Shown: positions 1 through 11,790 of the stretch, in pieces | Layout of the letters: each line of letters opens with the position of its first letter | Numbering within the stretch: position 1 is the stretch's first letter | Origin: Beaufortia kweichowensis | Taxonomy: Eukaryota > Chordata > Actinopteri > Cypriniformes > Gastromyzontidae | Assembly (NCBI GenBank): GCA_019155185.1 | Contig: CM032807.1 | Span: 10,630,700 to 10,694,699, forward strand | Direction of reading: 5' to 3' | DNA: 64,000 nt | The notes under the pieces: model-generated | Told to the model about the DNA's origin: nothing | Database searches by the model: none | What the model saw: the letters and a program-made list of their open reading frames with translations, nothing else | Made by a program: the position numbers and the translations under genes

Positions 1-321
1 ACCAATCAACAAGCTGTTAAAATGACACCAGTGAAGAGAATTATTACCTCTTTAAATAAACCATTTTCAAAAGCATGATAATCTGTGCAAGAGCAATTCG
101 CTAATAACAAATAATAAAAATCAGCACAATTAACAATGATTCATTAACTTAAAAAAATCATGAGAAAATGGGAATAGCAGCAAACATTAAGTAAATCTAT
201 TAATTGCCTTTCAGACTAGCTTACGGTACTCCATCTAGTTTAAACATACAGATGTTAAATAGACATAAGATGGGATCACAATTGAGTGTCATTTTCTGTT
301 TGGCCTGTGTAAGCATAAGCT

Positions 322-327
322 TTTATT
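322..327 (-). terminator. Candidate vamp4 polyadenylation signal
   Basis: Reads AATAAA on the minus strand about 400 nt after the vamp4 stop. No downstream GU-rich element was verified, and other signals may be used. Confidence 0.35.
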
Positions 328-510
328 TAACTAAAAGATATTGAAATACCAAAAGAATGCAAGACTAAATGTTTGTCTTCATGTTATCGAATGCATATAC
401 AACAAAATGACCTTTGTGTTTTCTTTAGATTCATTTTGTGTATGTATGGATATAAGAGATAGGTCTGCACCAGTGTTGTGCCATTACTGTGCATAAAAAT
501 TTGATGATGC

Positions 511-538
511 CATACACACACACACACACACACACACA
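511..538. repeat. CA dinucleotide microsatellite
   Basis: About 13 uninterrupted CA units in the presumed vamp4 3' untranslated region. Confidence 0.9.
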
Positions 539-725
539 TTCTTACATACACATACATAAACTAAACTCTTTCCCAGTTTGTTACCAAACCCTACCAAAAC
601 AGGCAAACACAGTGGGCAGCCCAACTCTGCGCAGCGCCCCTCTCTGGTTCGGAGGAATGACAGCAGAAAGATGCTGAAGAGGAGGGAGGAAGAGAACAGC
701 ATGCCTCGAACCTCCCTGTCAGACA

Positions 726-751
726 CTAGCGATACCGCAAAATCACAGGAA
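726..751 (-). CDS. vamp4: vamp4 last coding exon
   Basis: A 26-nt coding remainder: acceptor ...TCATCCCAG, then residues 133-140 (VPVILRYR) and stop TAG at 728-726. It corresponds to the ...VMKYRT end of the human protein. The exon is very short, so it is easily missed by gene finders. Confidence 0.82.
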
Positions 752-3700
752 CTGGGATGAAAAACAAGAGACAGACAATAAGTCAAAAACATATATGTTG
801 CTATTATTTACATTAACACATTTTGCTATACTATTGAGGGACTCACTTTTAGGGGGTATGGGTGGTCCTCAATAATGTAGCTTTAAAGGTCTGTGTGTGT
901 ATACTTACCAACTATAATAAGCAGAAGGATGACCACAACCAACGCAACAATCATTTTCATCTGAGGATATACAGGAAAGAAAATTAGGTGCATGATCACA
1001 TACAATAAAAAACCTCTAGAGAATTGTGCAAGCAATAGGTTTTGAATGCACATACTGATAAAATCTGAAAGCCTAAAAGTACTATAATTCGCTTTGAAGT
1101 GTCTGCCAAATGCGTAAATGTCGCTGTAAACAGAAAATAATTTGTGCTGAAAGGTTTTAAATGAGCAATTTCTTTGTAAGCAGCATTCAAAACAACTAGA
1201 TTGCAGTTGTAAACTGTCATCATTCATGTCTCTTAAGTGTTAAAATGTCAGATAACGGGGTTTAAATTTCTAACCAAATTTGAGCTTCAAGCAGTGATTA
1301 AACAGTAACATAAAACCTCAACAAGTAAACAAAAGCCTTTCAGAATTGACAGATCATCCAGGGTGGAGAACTCACCTTCATGTCTCTCCACCACATCCTT
1401 CTGTGGAGCTGCTTGGCTCTACTGCTGAACGCAGATGCATTGTCTGACAGGCTCTCTGAAAGTCACGTGACATAAAACAGGATGAACATCTACATCTGCA
1501 ATATCAAGATATTTGTAGCACGTCCTTCACATCTCAGGGTGCTATTATATGATTACATAAGCTCTTCATGAACTGAGAATACTTATCCTTGACCCTGAGA
1601 GATGCTTGTTGACTAAAGCTTTGTAATATGTGGAACTGCCTAAAACACTTGTACATTGAAAAAAAGTCATTTCAGCTTAGATCATGCAGCTGCAATAATT
1701 CAACAATAAAACAGATGTGTTAAGTGTCCCGATAGATATAAAGAACAGCGACTGTTTTAGACAAATCTCACCAGCACCAGTTCGTTTCTCAGTGTTTAGC
1801 TTCAAGAAAACACTTCCTAATCTTATATAACTGTCCTAAATGTGAAAAATCTATTTCATCTACAGACTAAGCAAGCCAATCATGCAAACATAATAATTGT
1901 TTAGTTGAACATATGGTCATCCTGATGCATGCCCTAAGGCAACATTGCAGGAAACACATGGCAAACATTCCCCTTCGTATGTGACAATGTCTTCCAGATG
2001 TTGCATATAAAGCTACTTGTTCTCCATTTGCAGGCAAAGAAAGAGGAAGATTTTGTTATGCAAACTGGAAGAGAAAGATAGACAAAGATACTGAAGGTTC
2101 TATCACATGACCTCTCATCGCTTTCAAGTGATATCAATAAAATTATTATGTTGCAAGGTAGCAAGATAGTAGCAGCGCACAGTAAACAGTGATAGTGTGC
2201 ATGTAAAAACCTTTACTTTTTAGATAAACAGAAATTATGTTCACAGGTTCTATAAACAATACTATTTTTTTGTACAGATGCAACATTTGGTTTCCTATTA
2301 TTGTGCTTCTAAAAAGCAGACAAAAGTTAAACCAACTGTGGTTGATCGATTTACACTGGTCAGACGGTCTCTTTCTGTGGGCAGTTTTTGGCCAGTAAAG
2401 CTGCAGTGTTGTTGACCTGACCTAATGTAGTTTAATTGGTCTCAAAGGTCCAGCTATGAAAGGGTACATTCTCAATTTTTGGAATATACTTCAAAAATAA
2501 CAAGAAGTCGTCAGATGAGCTGGGATAAAAGCATGTGCAAACATTTGAGTTTGAGAGTTTATTATTCACATCTGGTGTCCAAAACAAGAAAAAAAATACA
2601 CATGTGCCACGGGACATTTTACCCATATGTCCCAGTCGGTTCCCAAACAGAATAGCAGAAGTGGGACATGACTCACTAGAGTTCAAGTATTATGATGAGA
2701 TCTTTCGCATGAGGCCCACTTTACCTGTTACCTAAATTCTGTTTTTCAAATCTTTTAGGCACTTCAATTTGCCTCAGTTGGGATAATTACCTTTACTTTA
2801 CATATTTGTTTTTCTTTTGTTTTGTAGCTGCATATATGTCTATAAAGTGAGATGAGATGTGTACATTTCCCACCCCTGGAGTATATATAATGAGATGACA
2901 TGTCTTGGAAATAGTGAGATGACATGTCCAGATGTACGCTCCTAGAGCCTACATAGTGGGATGACATGTCTAGATGTACGCTCCTAGAGTCTATACAGTG
3001 ACATGACATGTCTAGATGTACGCTCCTACAGTCTATATAGAGAGATGACATATCATGTCACTGTATAGACTCTAGGAGCGTACATCTAGACATGTCTAGA
3101 TGTACGCTCCTAGAGTCTATACAGTGACATGACATGTCTAGATGTACGCTTCTAGAGCCTATATATTGAGATGACATGTCTAGATGTACGCTCCTAGAGC
3201 CTATACAGTAAGATGACATGTCTAGATGTACGCTCCTAGAGCCTATACAGTAAGATGACATGTCTAGATGTACGCTCCTAGAGCCTATATAGTGAGATAA
3301 CGTGTCTAGATGTACGCTCCTAGAACCTATACAGTGAGATAACATGTCTAGATGTACGCTCCTAGAGTCCCCCATAAAGTGAAGATAATGTATATAGTAA
3401 ACCTTCTGTATTCTTCTTACCAGATTTGTCCTGCAGCTCATCCAGGCGTTCCCCTCGCTCTATCACTTTCGAGATGTTCTCCTGCATAACATCAATGACC
3501 TCATCAACCTGAGACTGCACCCTAAGGGCCACCAAGAAAGAAAACATGAGACAAGGAACAGTCTGTTACTTCCATTTTATTCCACAATATTTTAACAGCT
3601 AAGGTGCACATGTTGTGCTGCGTGACTTTAATATTTTGAAAAGAATTTAGGCAGAATCCATTCAAGAAGAATGTAAATACTGCATGATCAAACAAGATAT

Positions 3701-6700
3701 CATTATGGCTATGATCTGTTGACCTTGCAGCATGGGGAGAAGGTGTCAACGTTGTGCTAGACGAGGTCTAGACACATCCAAATAACTTGAAATATTTGAT
3801 CTTGCACATGTGACAGACAAAGACGCATTAAACAGCCTGTGAGGCATTTAGCTGCACCCCTACATCTGGCAAAAGGTTTGGCATGGCTCCTGGTACACAG
3901 GTTACCCTCTAAATGATCTGCCAACAGGATGTTTTGCCCCTTGCTTGGATACACACCTAGTACACACTTCCCGGCCCTATGATATGTGCCAGAAGAACAG
4001 TTGCTCAGACCTCTTGCACCTGGAAGGGTAGCTGCCATGTGTGATGGTTCTTGTGATCTTCAAAAACCCATGCCACAAATGAAATAATCACCAAAATCCA
4101 AGAACTTCATGGAAATACAACAAAAACACTGGAAAACCCATCTTTCCAAGGTTCCACTATTAAATTCCATTCTTTATGCTTTACCACTGACTGGCCGTGC
4201 AGCCCGAGTTACATAAACCCCGGTGTGGCTGCTCACACAGGGCGAAGCTCTAGTGATTTCTTTTGGGAGAATTACAGAAGCATATAAGTATGTACCAAAC
4301 CTCTAAAAAGCACAAAGAAAAGCTCACACTCTGCGCACCAGCAGCTACGTCAGAAACTACGGACAGAGATTTCTGAATATTGGCTGTTGGCGTTTACGTT
4401 TGCCTGCAAATATTATGTTGTATCATAGAAAGCCAGATGATTACAGTAACCCTTTTCAGGTTGGAGATGTGTTTGAGGGTGTGTGTTTGCACAGATGTCA
4501 TTATAAGAAGTTACATAAACCCTGAAAGAAACAGCGACATTGTCAGCCCTCGGATGAAGAGTTCATAACACAGTGCCAATGGAGGTTATTATGGAGGACA
4601 TCTGTTTCCAAATTCCTCACCTGAGCCAATCCAACTATTTGGAAATTCTTAATTTTCCCATTTTGAAATAACTGATGTACATTGTTACCACTGCTCATAC
4701 TTTCTTTAAGCAAAGTTATACAATTTTGCATGTTCTTCTACAGACACAAATGCTACATAAATGTGATTTTTGCTATGAATTTAAAATGGGAGGATCGGTA
4801 GCGCACTGCAAACCTGTCATATGTGAAAGCAAGCACATACCGCTTCAGCACCGCAAATGCAGTGCAATACGTACTGCATACGCACTGCAAAGTGAGTATC
4901 ATGTCAAATCCTCATATACAAATGCATGCACTGCTAGGTATGATGTCTGTTGTACAAACCCATACGTACTGTCTAATTTTGTCATTTTGACCACCAAATC
5001 TTGGTCCTGTAGGTCCTCTCCTAAAAAAAAGAATAAATTCAGTGTTAGAAACCAAACTTTGCTTTGCTGTTTGTACATTTATGCGAGTAGTATTAAAGTT
5101 ATCTTTATTAAAACTTCAAAATTATTTGATGATGATGAGTAGAGTGAAAAAGCAGACTTACAGGAAAAAGTCCTCCTCTTCGTCAGAGTCTTCCTCTAGT
5201 AGGTTTCTCTGCAAGTTTGGAAGATCAGGATGTTAAACCGGTCAAAACACTGGGAAAGTGGGTTTAATTAAATGTTCTACCAGAATCACAACCAGGTGTC
5301 TGATGTAACAGGTAGTCTAAGATTAATAAAGATTGTATTTTGAAGCATATAGCCATCTTCCATGGAAAACGCAGTGAAATTTGAAGATCCCAATGTTGGG
5401 ACGCAGTATTCCTAGATGAAATTCACCTGGGGACACAGTCTTTCAAGACACAGATTTCTGCAAGAAGACTTCTGATTGACAAGAGATGTTCACTTTAAAA
5501 GCTACCTTAACTGACCAAATCAATGTGGTCTTTACTTGCACCACTTGATTTGTTTGGAGTAAATCACAAGTCTTTGTCCCAAAGTTTATTTAGTTTGGGT
5601 TTTTAATTTCCATGATTACATTTAACAAAGACCTCTCTATTGATTTCAAGATCATTTCAACATCCCAATGACTAATGTTATGTAACTCATAACTACATCC
5701 AGACCTCTGACACTCCCCTAACAATCCATCTGGACAATTGCTAATAAACGTAGAACAATTCTGTTTACTGAAGGAATAAATTGTGCGTTTCAAGAGTTTT
5801 AAAGAGCTACAATTGCTTTTTAAAGGAAATTGCACTGTTTATCCATCACAAATGAGGTGGGCACCAAAAGGTCTGAGAATATATTCATTTCACTGGGTTG
5901 AAATTACTCTTTTCAACTTAAAATGTTTTTGGCACTGCTTTTTTAACTTAGAAGTGACAAATGTATCAAGTTAATGTGTTTCACTGATGCACCTTTAATA
6001 TTTAACTATATTCACACAAAGTTATTTTAAAATTCACCACATTCATTTAAAGTTAAACTTATACCTATGTCCTCCACCACAATTAAGAAATGTCACACAT
6101 GTAAAGTTGGTTATTCTGCATTAGAGACAATAAAAATGTGAAACACATATTGAGAAAATGTGCCTTAAATGCTTTGGATAAAAGCATGGTAAAACTTATC
6201 ATTATATTACCTTGGTAGAGAGAACTTTTTCCAACGTGCTTCATTTCACTTTTTGACGTCAAATATACAACAGTGTTGCAATCGTTCGTTTTCAGATAAT
6301 TACGGGCCTTTACGAGAGGATAAAAAATGAAACGGGTCTTTTCCACTGGTCACGATCAGTGGCAGTTACACAACCAGCACGTGTACAGCCATGCACATTC
6401 ATGAGCTAAGTTCCATATTCTCCATCCCTAACTGCTTTTGAGTTCCAGCTTCTACATCAGGCAAACTAAAGGAGACTTTGGATGAGATAATGTCTGCATT
6501 GTTATTCAGCATTGTCTTCTAATCATATATCAGACAGAAGTTGTAACCAAGAGAAATAGCATAACAAGCTTATCAAATCCTGGCTTAGGCTTCTGGGTGG
6601 TTTAAAGCAATTTTTGCGAATGTCAATAGTGGGATCAGTCCTGACAGATTCTCAGGAAGAGCTCTAGCAGTTTACAAAGCCCTGCGGGATCTCATGCCTG

Positions 6701-7704
6701 TTACATCATATCATTAGTCTTTCTTGCACTGAATACTTCTGACAACCTGGGCAATTTCAATGAATTCTCTGCCTACTTTTCACTTTTGAATTTTTGTTTA
6801 CATATATTAACTAATAGTTAATACTTAGGGTTGTAGGTATTCAAGTATTTGAAGGAATCTTAAACTGCACGCAACACGGTTTGTGCTACAGACATGAATT
6901 ATAACTCAAATCTTTAGACTGGACGAGAGGTGTGCTATTATTTGCATTGAAGGGACCAAAGCCATGTTTAAAGACCAGAGAATGATAGTAGACTCCACCT
7001 ATGAGCCACCCAGAACACCCTAGCAACCAAATTTTAACACCCCAGCAACCATCCACGACATGGTAGTATCATGGCTGCAACATGTTAGCAAACATACTTG
7101 CATATCCTCAGGAAATATATAAATCTAAGTATTTATGTCTGCAAACAATGTTCCATTTACATTTGGTCCCCAGTTACTCTTCATTTTTCCATCTGCTGTA
7201 TTTCTCTTCCACCACAGCTTGTCCATCAAAGCATTCATTAAGACATGTGCCGACTGCCTGCTGTCATAAACGCATGATGTCAGACCCATTTTAAAGAGGG
7301 TTGTTATGCAAGCATTATTTAAGCATTTTTATGTTTTCCAGCGGCACACACACTGAGGGGGAGCCACATACTCTTCCTGTAAACATAACAGATTTTACAG
7401 CACAATGGGCTACTGGGGATTTTAAAGTGAAGAGATGTGCAGGTCTGGTTCTGGTCAGCTAAGTGTGGATGCGTAGTTTATAAGAGAATTTAAATTTTGG
7501 GGCAAACTATTCCTTTAAGGACAGGTGTGACTAATAGAACATTACTCATTTCTTTGGTAGGAACTACTAGTGGTAAACCTTCTGGGAATGATCTCTGAGA
7601 CTCACTGTTACCTCAGACAGTGCCCTGCTGTGTCTTACCCTCTCACTGCGAATGGAGCCGGTCACCTCATCATCATTCAGGTGCCGTTTAAATTTGGGAG
7701 GCAT
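726..7704 (-). CDS. vamp4: Vesicle-associated membrane protein 4 (R-SNARE), complete coding region in 7 exons
   Basis: R-SNARE of the trans-Golgi network and endosomes, pairing with syntaxin-type Q-SNAREs for vesicle fusion. Seven coding exons join in frame with GT-AG splice sites: 7704-7639, 5208-5162, 5020-4970, 3521-3421, 1455-1376, 960-909, 751-726, giving 140 aa (human VAMP4 is 141). Visible: N-terminus MPPKFKRHLNDDEV; dileucine L25-L26 followed by an acidic cluster (residues 27-35) that in mammals recruits AP-1 and is phosphorylated by CK2 (Ser30 here); SNARE motif about residues 53-113 with the zero-layer arginine R77 in the context VIERGERL; membrane anchor about 118-137; short lumenal tail ending RYR. 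The start is the first ATG of its exon and matches the family. Family assignment is by recognised sequence similarity. Confidence 0.96.
909..960 (-). CDS. vamp4: vamp4 coding exon 6: transmembrane anchor
   Basis: The 52-nt exon codes residues 116-132 (MKMIVALVVVILLLIIV), almost purely hydrophobic. It is the C-terminal tail anchor. The donor is GTAAGT and the acceptor CCTCAG. Confidence 0.93.
1376..1455 (-). CDS. vamp4: vamp4 coding exon 5: end of SNARE motif and juxtamembrane segment
   Basis: The 80-nt exon codes residues 89-115 (ESLSDNASAFSSRAKQLHRR... ending MWWRDMK). The tryptophan and basic residues just before the membrane are typical of VAMPs. The donor is GTGAGT and the acceptor TTTCAG. 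Confidence 0.95.
2885..3370. repeat. 42-bp minisatellite with one inverted unit, in vamp4 intron 5
   Basis: A 42-bp unit built around gatgtacgctcctagagcct recurs in strict register. Direct copies of gatgtacg fall at 2931, 2973, 3015, 3099, 3141, 3183, 3225, 3267, 3309 and 3351. The missing slot between 3015 and 3099 holds the same unit inverted, at about 3053-3092. The unit stays open in one minus frame (GSRSVHLDMSS-like), but it sits in an intron and shows no sign of being coding. Confidence 0.95.
3053..3132. repeat. 80-bp perfect palindrome within the minisatellite
   Basis: The arms 3053-3092 and 3093-3132 are exact reverse complements with no spacer; the centre is tctagacatgtctaga. The palindrome arises because one 42-bp unit is inverted next to a direct unit. 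Confidence 0.95.
3421..3521 (-). CDS. vamp4: vamp4 coding exon 4: core of the SNARE motif
   Basis: The 101-nt exon codes residues 55-88, most of the SNARE coiled coil (VQSQVDEVIDVMQENISK... to LQDKS), including zero-layer Arg77. The donor GTAAGA is immediately followed, about 50 bp further on, by a 42-bp minisatellite in the next intron. Confidence 0.95.
4970..5020 (-). CDS. vamp4: vamp4 coding exon 3: linker before the SNARE motif
   Basis: The 51-nt exon codes residues 38-54 (LRGPTGPRFGGQNDKIR) and starts Gln55. Its acceptor follows a run of T. The donor is placed at GTACGT after ...AGACA because only this choice keeps the frame into the next exon and matches the family's DKI(K/R)xVQ segment. 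Confidence 0.9.
5162..5208 (-). CDS. vamp4: vamp4 coding exon 2: dileucine and acidic sorting motif
   Basis: The 47-nt exon codes residues 23-37 (RNLLEEDSDEEEDFF) and starts Leu38. It contains the complete trans-Golgi sorting signal of VAMP4: the dileucine plus the acidic cluster. The acceptor is TTGCAG and the donor GTAAGT. Confidence 0.94.
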
Positions 7705-7740
7705 GCTGGGGTCAAACTGCTCCTCCCTCTCTGGCTCCCT
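7639..7740 (-). CDS. vamp4: vamp4 first coding exon (start codon at 7704)
   Basis: The acceptor AG is at 7742-7741 after a pyrimidine run, and the donor GTAAGA follows 7639. Bases 7740-7705 are 5' untranslated; 7704-7639 code residues 1-22, ending SIRSER in phase 0. Because the exon begins with untranslated sequence after an acceptor, at least one non-coding exon must lie upstream. Confidence 0.93.
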
Positions 7741-10700
7741 CTGCAGGCAAAAACAAGAAAAGAAACTGTGATTTAAGTTTTCAGGCATTATGTGAAATCT
7801 AAAACGCAAGTAAAATTACTGTAATACAACTTTTAATGGCTTACTGTTACGATAAAAAGCTGAACAACAACACTAATGTTCAGTAAATCAATACAGTATT
7901 GAGTATAGAGTATAGAAAACTTGTTTCTGATTCATCAATGGCAGCACTCAGTGCAAAATATTTTTGGATAATGACTAGGGGTGTTAAGATGTACTTATGT
8001 ATCACATATGATTCTGAGTAAAGTTGATTCTGATCCTGATCCAAACAAATTCAGATATGTATCGTACAGCTATGCTGATTGTTCCGCAAAGGTTCAAATA
8101 TTTTTATTTAAAAAATATAATACATATTTTATTTTTCAGTTACAGATATATTCAATATTTATTAATTTATATACAGGTTTATAAATAATTACAGGTTTAT
8201 AAATACATTTATAAATAATAAAATGTTAACACTTTAATGCTTTAAAATCTTTAAAAGCACAGTCAGCTGGTCATTATTGAAAACATTCACCTGACTGTAT
8301 ATATTTTTTTATATTTTACCCTGGCTTACTGTGCCTAAGGCACTATTTCTCTGTTATAAGACAAGCTTTTAAAGACAAGTTGACTATACACCATCCTTAA
8401 AATCAATAACTACAACAAAAATACCACATCATGAAGATCATCAGCCTAATAGTTGGCCTGTTTTGGTTTATTATAGAATTCAACTGTGTGGTCACAGATG
8501 TGCATTTACTGGCTATTTTACAATAGGTTTAAAAGTGACTCACCCAATCAGATATTAGAGCCGGAACTATTATTTCTATAAGCTTTAATTTAGACCAGAC
8601 TGTGGCCTAAAATAAAGCCCACTTATACTGACCAAATAACAAAGAACCGGTCTGTTAGAGAGTTCATTAGAATGAACTTTAAGTCATAAAAGTTGCACTG
8701 CTTTTAACTAAATCCAGTCATAATTTAGACCACCCTTTATTTAAGAGTTTGGTCATGGGGATATGTCTAGTCACACCAACTGCAATGTGCTGCTTAAAAA
8801 CATCAAACAAAGCAGTTAAACACTATGGAAAGGATTTGATGTGAAAGTGTGAAAGTCCTTAAAATGTCTTTAGGTTATGTTCACACACAGTTCAGGGATG
8901 GTTTAATCATTTGGTCATTGTTTCACATACCTGCAGCCGATTGCTTTAATATCAGCAGGCTTTCATCTAAAAACCATTAAAGTTATTTCTTTATTAAGCA
9001 CAGGCAAGTTCTCATATGGTCCACTAAGTGAAATCATGAATATGAATCATGAAATCTATCATTAACATGCCAACATGTGACCCATGTCAACATATTGTAT
9101 AATGTTCTGTTTTTAAATGTTGTGCTTTTAAGATGTTATCTCTTAGGGTTTAGCTTTCTTAATTTTTTATTTTAATTTTACATTCAAACTTATTTTCAAG
9201 TGATACACCTAATTGTTTTAGAAGTAAATCGGTAGAATTTTAGTTACATTTTTTAAATTGTGGTAAAGATATTGATACTACGGTATGGTATTGTGCAATG
9301 TATCGAAATGTGTATTGTTAAACCACTAACAATACCTAAATCAAAAACACAGAAATGATTACAGCAGCACAGAACTGGATTTGTACATTCACTTGAAAAT
9401 GCAAGTGGTTCAAATTTATGCTAACCAGTCATAATGAAAATTACCAGGACTTTGCTATAAATGTCCTCAGGTTTTGGAATGGTTTTGTTGCACTTAAATG
9501 TAATTTAGGTGGTTGTACAAAAGAAGATGAGCACCTCTAAGATATTCTGGTCTCTAAATGTAGCTCTGAGATTTCCTACAATAAAAAATCTATGACAATT
9601 CTTTCAATTTATACACAAACCTTTAAGCCTAATCATTTATTGGTAGACACCGCTTGTTAACAAAAATGAATGTAAAATTGGCAGATGGAAACATTGCTGA
9701 GGGATGAAATGATACAGTAAAGCCCTTTATTAGTATCGATTTACTGATATGCATCATCTGAAATGACTTATTTACTTAAATAAATCAGACTTCCAAGCAC
9801 TACTTGAGATAGAAAATTTCTCTAGATATTTTTATTTATATATTATTTTAGAGGTTATAGCATTTTGTCACGCCATATTGCTAGTTAGGCTGGTCCACTA
9901 AACACCTATTAAAAATGACATCTTGACTAGATCTGACTTATTGTCATTTTGATCTGGTGAAGAAAATTAGACAAGATCATGCAATTTTTGCAAATGAGGT
10001 CCTCATAAAACATACAGGCAGAACATACAAACAAACAAAAACAAAACAGGAAGCTTCTTTAGTTTCCACTGTTGAACAAAGTTAACCCAAACGATAAAGT
10101 CTGTACCATTGAGTCCACTGTCCTCTTTTGGGACTGTTCTCTGCTTCTCTTGCTGGAAGAGCTGTTGGAAAATGGCGTCTCCTTTATACAGGAGCACAGC
10201 AGAGGGTTCCAGAAAGCAGGAGAGGAAAAAAGAGGCTGGGGACAGGGGAAGCGAGAGAGAGGTAGGACAGATAGATCCAAGATGACAGAGAGAAAGAAAA
10301 TAATCCAGTAATCCACTTATGCCATGCAGAGATTTATTACATTTATTTTAATATCCTAAAATCAAATGTCAGTGTAAGAAGGTTGATATGTGAAGTTAAT
10401 CTAAACAAGCATGTTTCAAACCTGTGTTACCCATAGGTTGTTGTTATTTACCACAAATCGACATTTCCTACAGCAATTTATTAAAACTGAAATGCCTTTT
10501 TGGTCACACAGACACAATAACAGCATTAAGATTAGAAACAACATGAGTGATAACAGAAATTTCTTTTGTTTTGGCAAATGACACCTTTAAACATTGTGGC
10601 AATTAACAGAAATTGAATTAAATGTGCAATGGTTAAGTGGATGGACGGATGGATACCCATTTAGTGGTGAAAGAAAGAGAGAAGGGATTTGGATGACAGC

Positions 10701-11637
10701 GAAAAAGAACAGGCCCTGCTCTTGTCAATACAAAACATCTCAATACAACAAACACAGACTTCACATGTGATTACATTAATCACAAATGCGTCATAAGGGT
10801 TGTTATGGAACAGCTTCAAAACAACAAACAACTCCAACACTAATAACAGGTCGGGCATCATTCCAGTGTTCAACCCATTACTGCCACTCAATTAAATAGA
10901 AACACACAAATCACATTTAGGCTAAAAGCAACACTGAGATAACCATTACAGGTGACTGGACTTTAATCTGGCTTAAGATATCTTTGGCTTTCTGTAAAAT
11001 AAACAACTCTGAACTAATCAGATATTGTTTAGGTTTCCTTTAACCAATCACAGTCACATAGTCGCAGAGCAAAAAAGACACAATGAATTCACCAACAAAG
11101 TCATCACCCAATCCCTGATGACCTAGATGAGAAAAAACACCTCTAAATCTTTACATCTTTAAACTTATCAATCAATATACTTATGGCTAAAGCTTTTAAG
11201 GCAACAGCATGTTACATTGCGAATATCATACAATATCTATAAAAAACAACAAAATACTCCTAAATGTTCAGGTTTTTCATCCGAAAATACAAATATGCAA
11301 ATATTTCTTATCTGTAAAATAGTATGTAATGTTCGCATCAAGCAGTGCTGTAAACGGAGCTAGCTAGTCAACACAACATTGTAAATGTTCTGACCCTACA
11401 GGACAGCGGTCTGTTATAATTTAGATAAATGATAAAATACGAGTTTAAAGGAAAAATGACAAACAAGGAATGAAGTGATGTGTTTACTAGAGAAAGGATT
11501 GCGGTAGTGAAACTGACGTACAAACAGATGACATGACAGTTAGCATGACAGCTAACACCTCTGGCTAGCATCACCGCTACAGACACAGACACACAGAGAC
11601 ACACACGCACAAGCATCTAATGACGCACACCGTATAC
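7741..11637 (-). other. Upstream of vamp4 coding exons: presumed intron 1
   Basis: Apart from AT-rich sequence I see no coding exon, RNA gene or intact mobile element. If the 11638-11790 candidate is the first exon, this is vamp4 intron 1. Confidence 0.4.
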
Positions 11638-11790
11638 CTCAGTCCTCTTGTTTCTATCGATGAAGTTGATTCCTGGCTGGAAAAACAGTTGCTGTATGTG
11701 TGAAATCCTGCTTAATGTGGGCGATTCTGATCACAGTACACGTCCTGATGATGGGTGATGATCTGAGCGGAAGTCAGCACAGCTGGACTG
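11638..11790 (-). promoter_or_regulatory. Candidate vamp4 first non-coding exon and promoter
   Basis: On the minus strand this stretch ends in a good donor (GACTGAG then GTATAC at 11637). It contains an ETS-like GCGGAAGT near 11768-11774 and lacks the AT-richness of its surroundings. An upstream non-coding exon is required because the first coding exon begins at an acceptor. The exact limits and the assignment are inference. Confidence 0.3.

Larger units (their letters stand above)
1..725 (-). other. vamp4 3' untranslated region and flank
   Basis: Downstream of the vamp4 stop codon on the minus strand. It holds a CA/GT microsatellite near 512-538 and a possible AATAAA signal at 322-327. I see no other gene in it. 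The exact transcript end is not determined. Confidence 0.5.

Noticed and set aside
883..1227. 114-residue minus-strand frame running into the vamp4 anchor exon
   Set aside because: Only the part 960-909 is exon; the rest is intron read through. The extended tail is kept as a possible retained-intron isoform only.
2764..3441. Open frames of repeating GSRSVHLDMSS on the minus strand, and the idea of a CRISPR-like array
   Set aside because: The 42-bp units abut with no spacers and lie inside a vamp4 intron, so this is a minisatellite, neither a gene nor a CRISPR array.
4675..5142. 155-residue open frame on the plus strand
   Set aside because: Antisense to vamp4 coding exon 3 and its introns; no recognisable domain.
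10059..10316. Overlapping open frames on both strands near a TATAAA-like motif
   Set aside because: No similarity to any family and no matching splice structure; considered as a vamp4 first exon but the 11638 candidate has the better donor.
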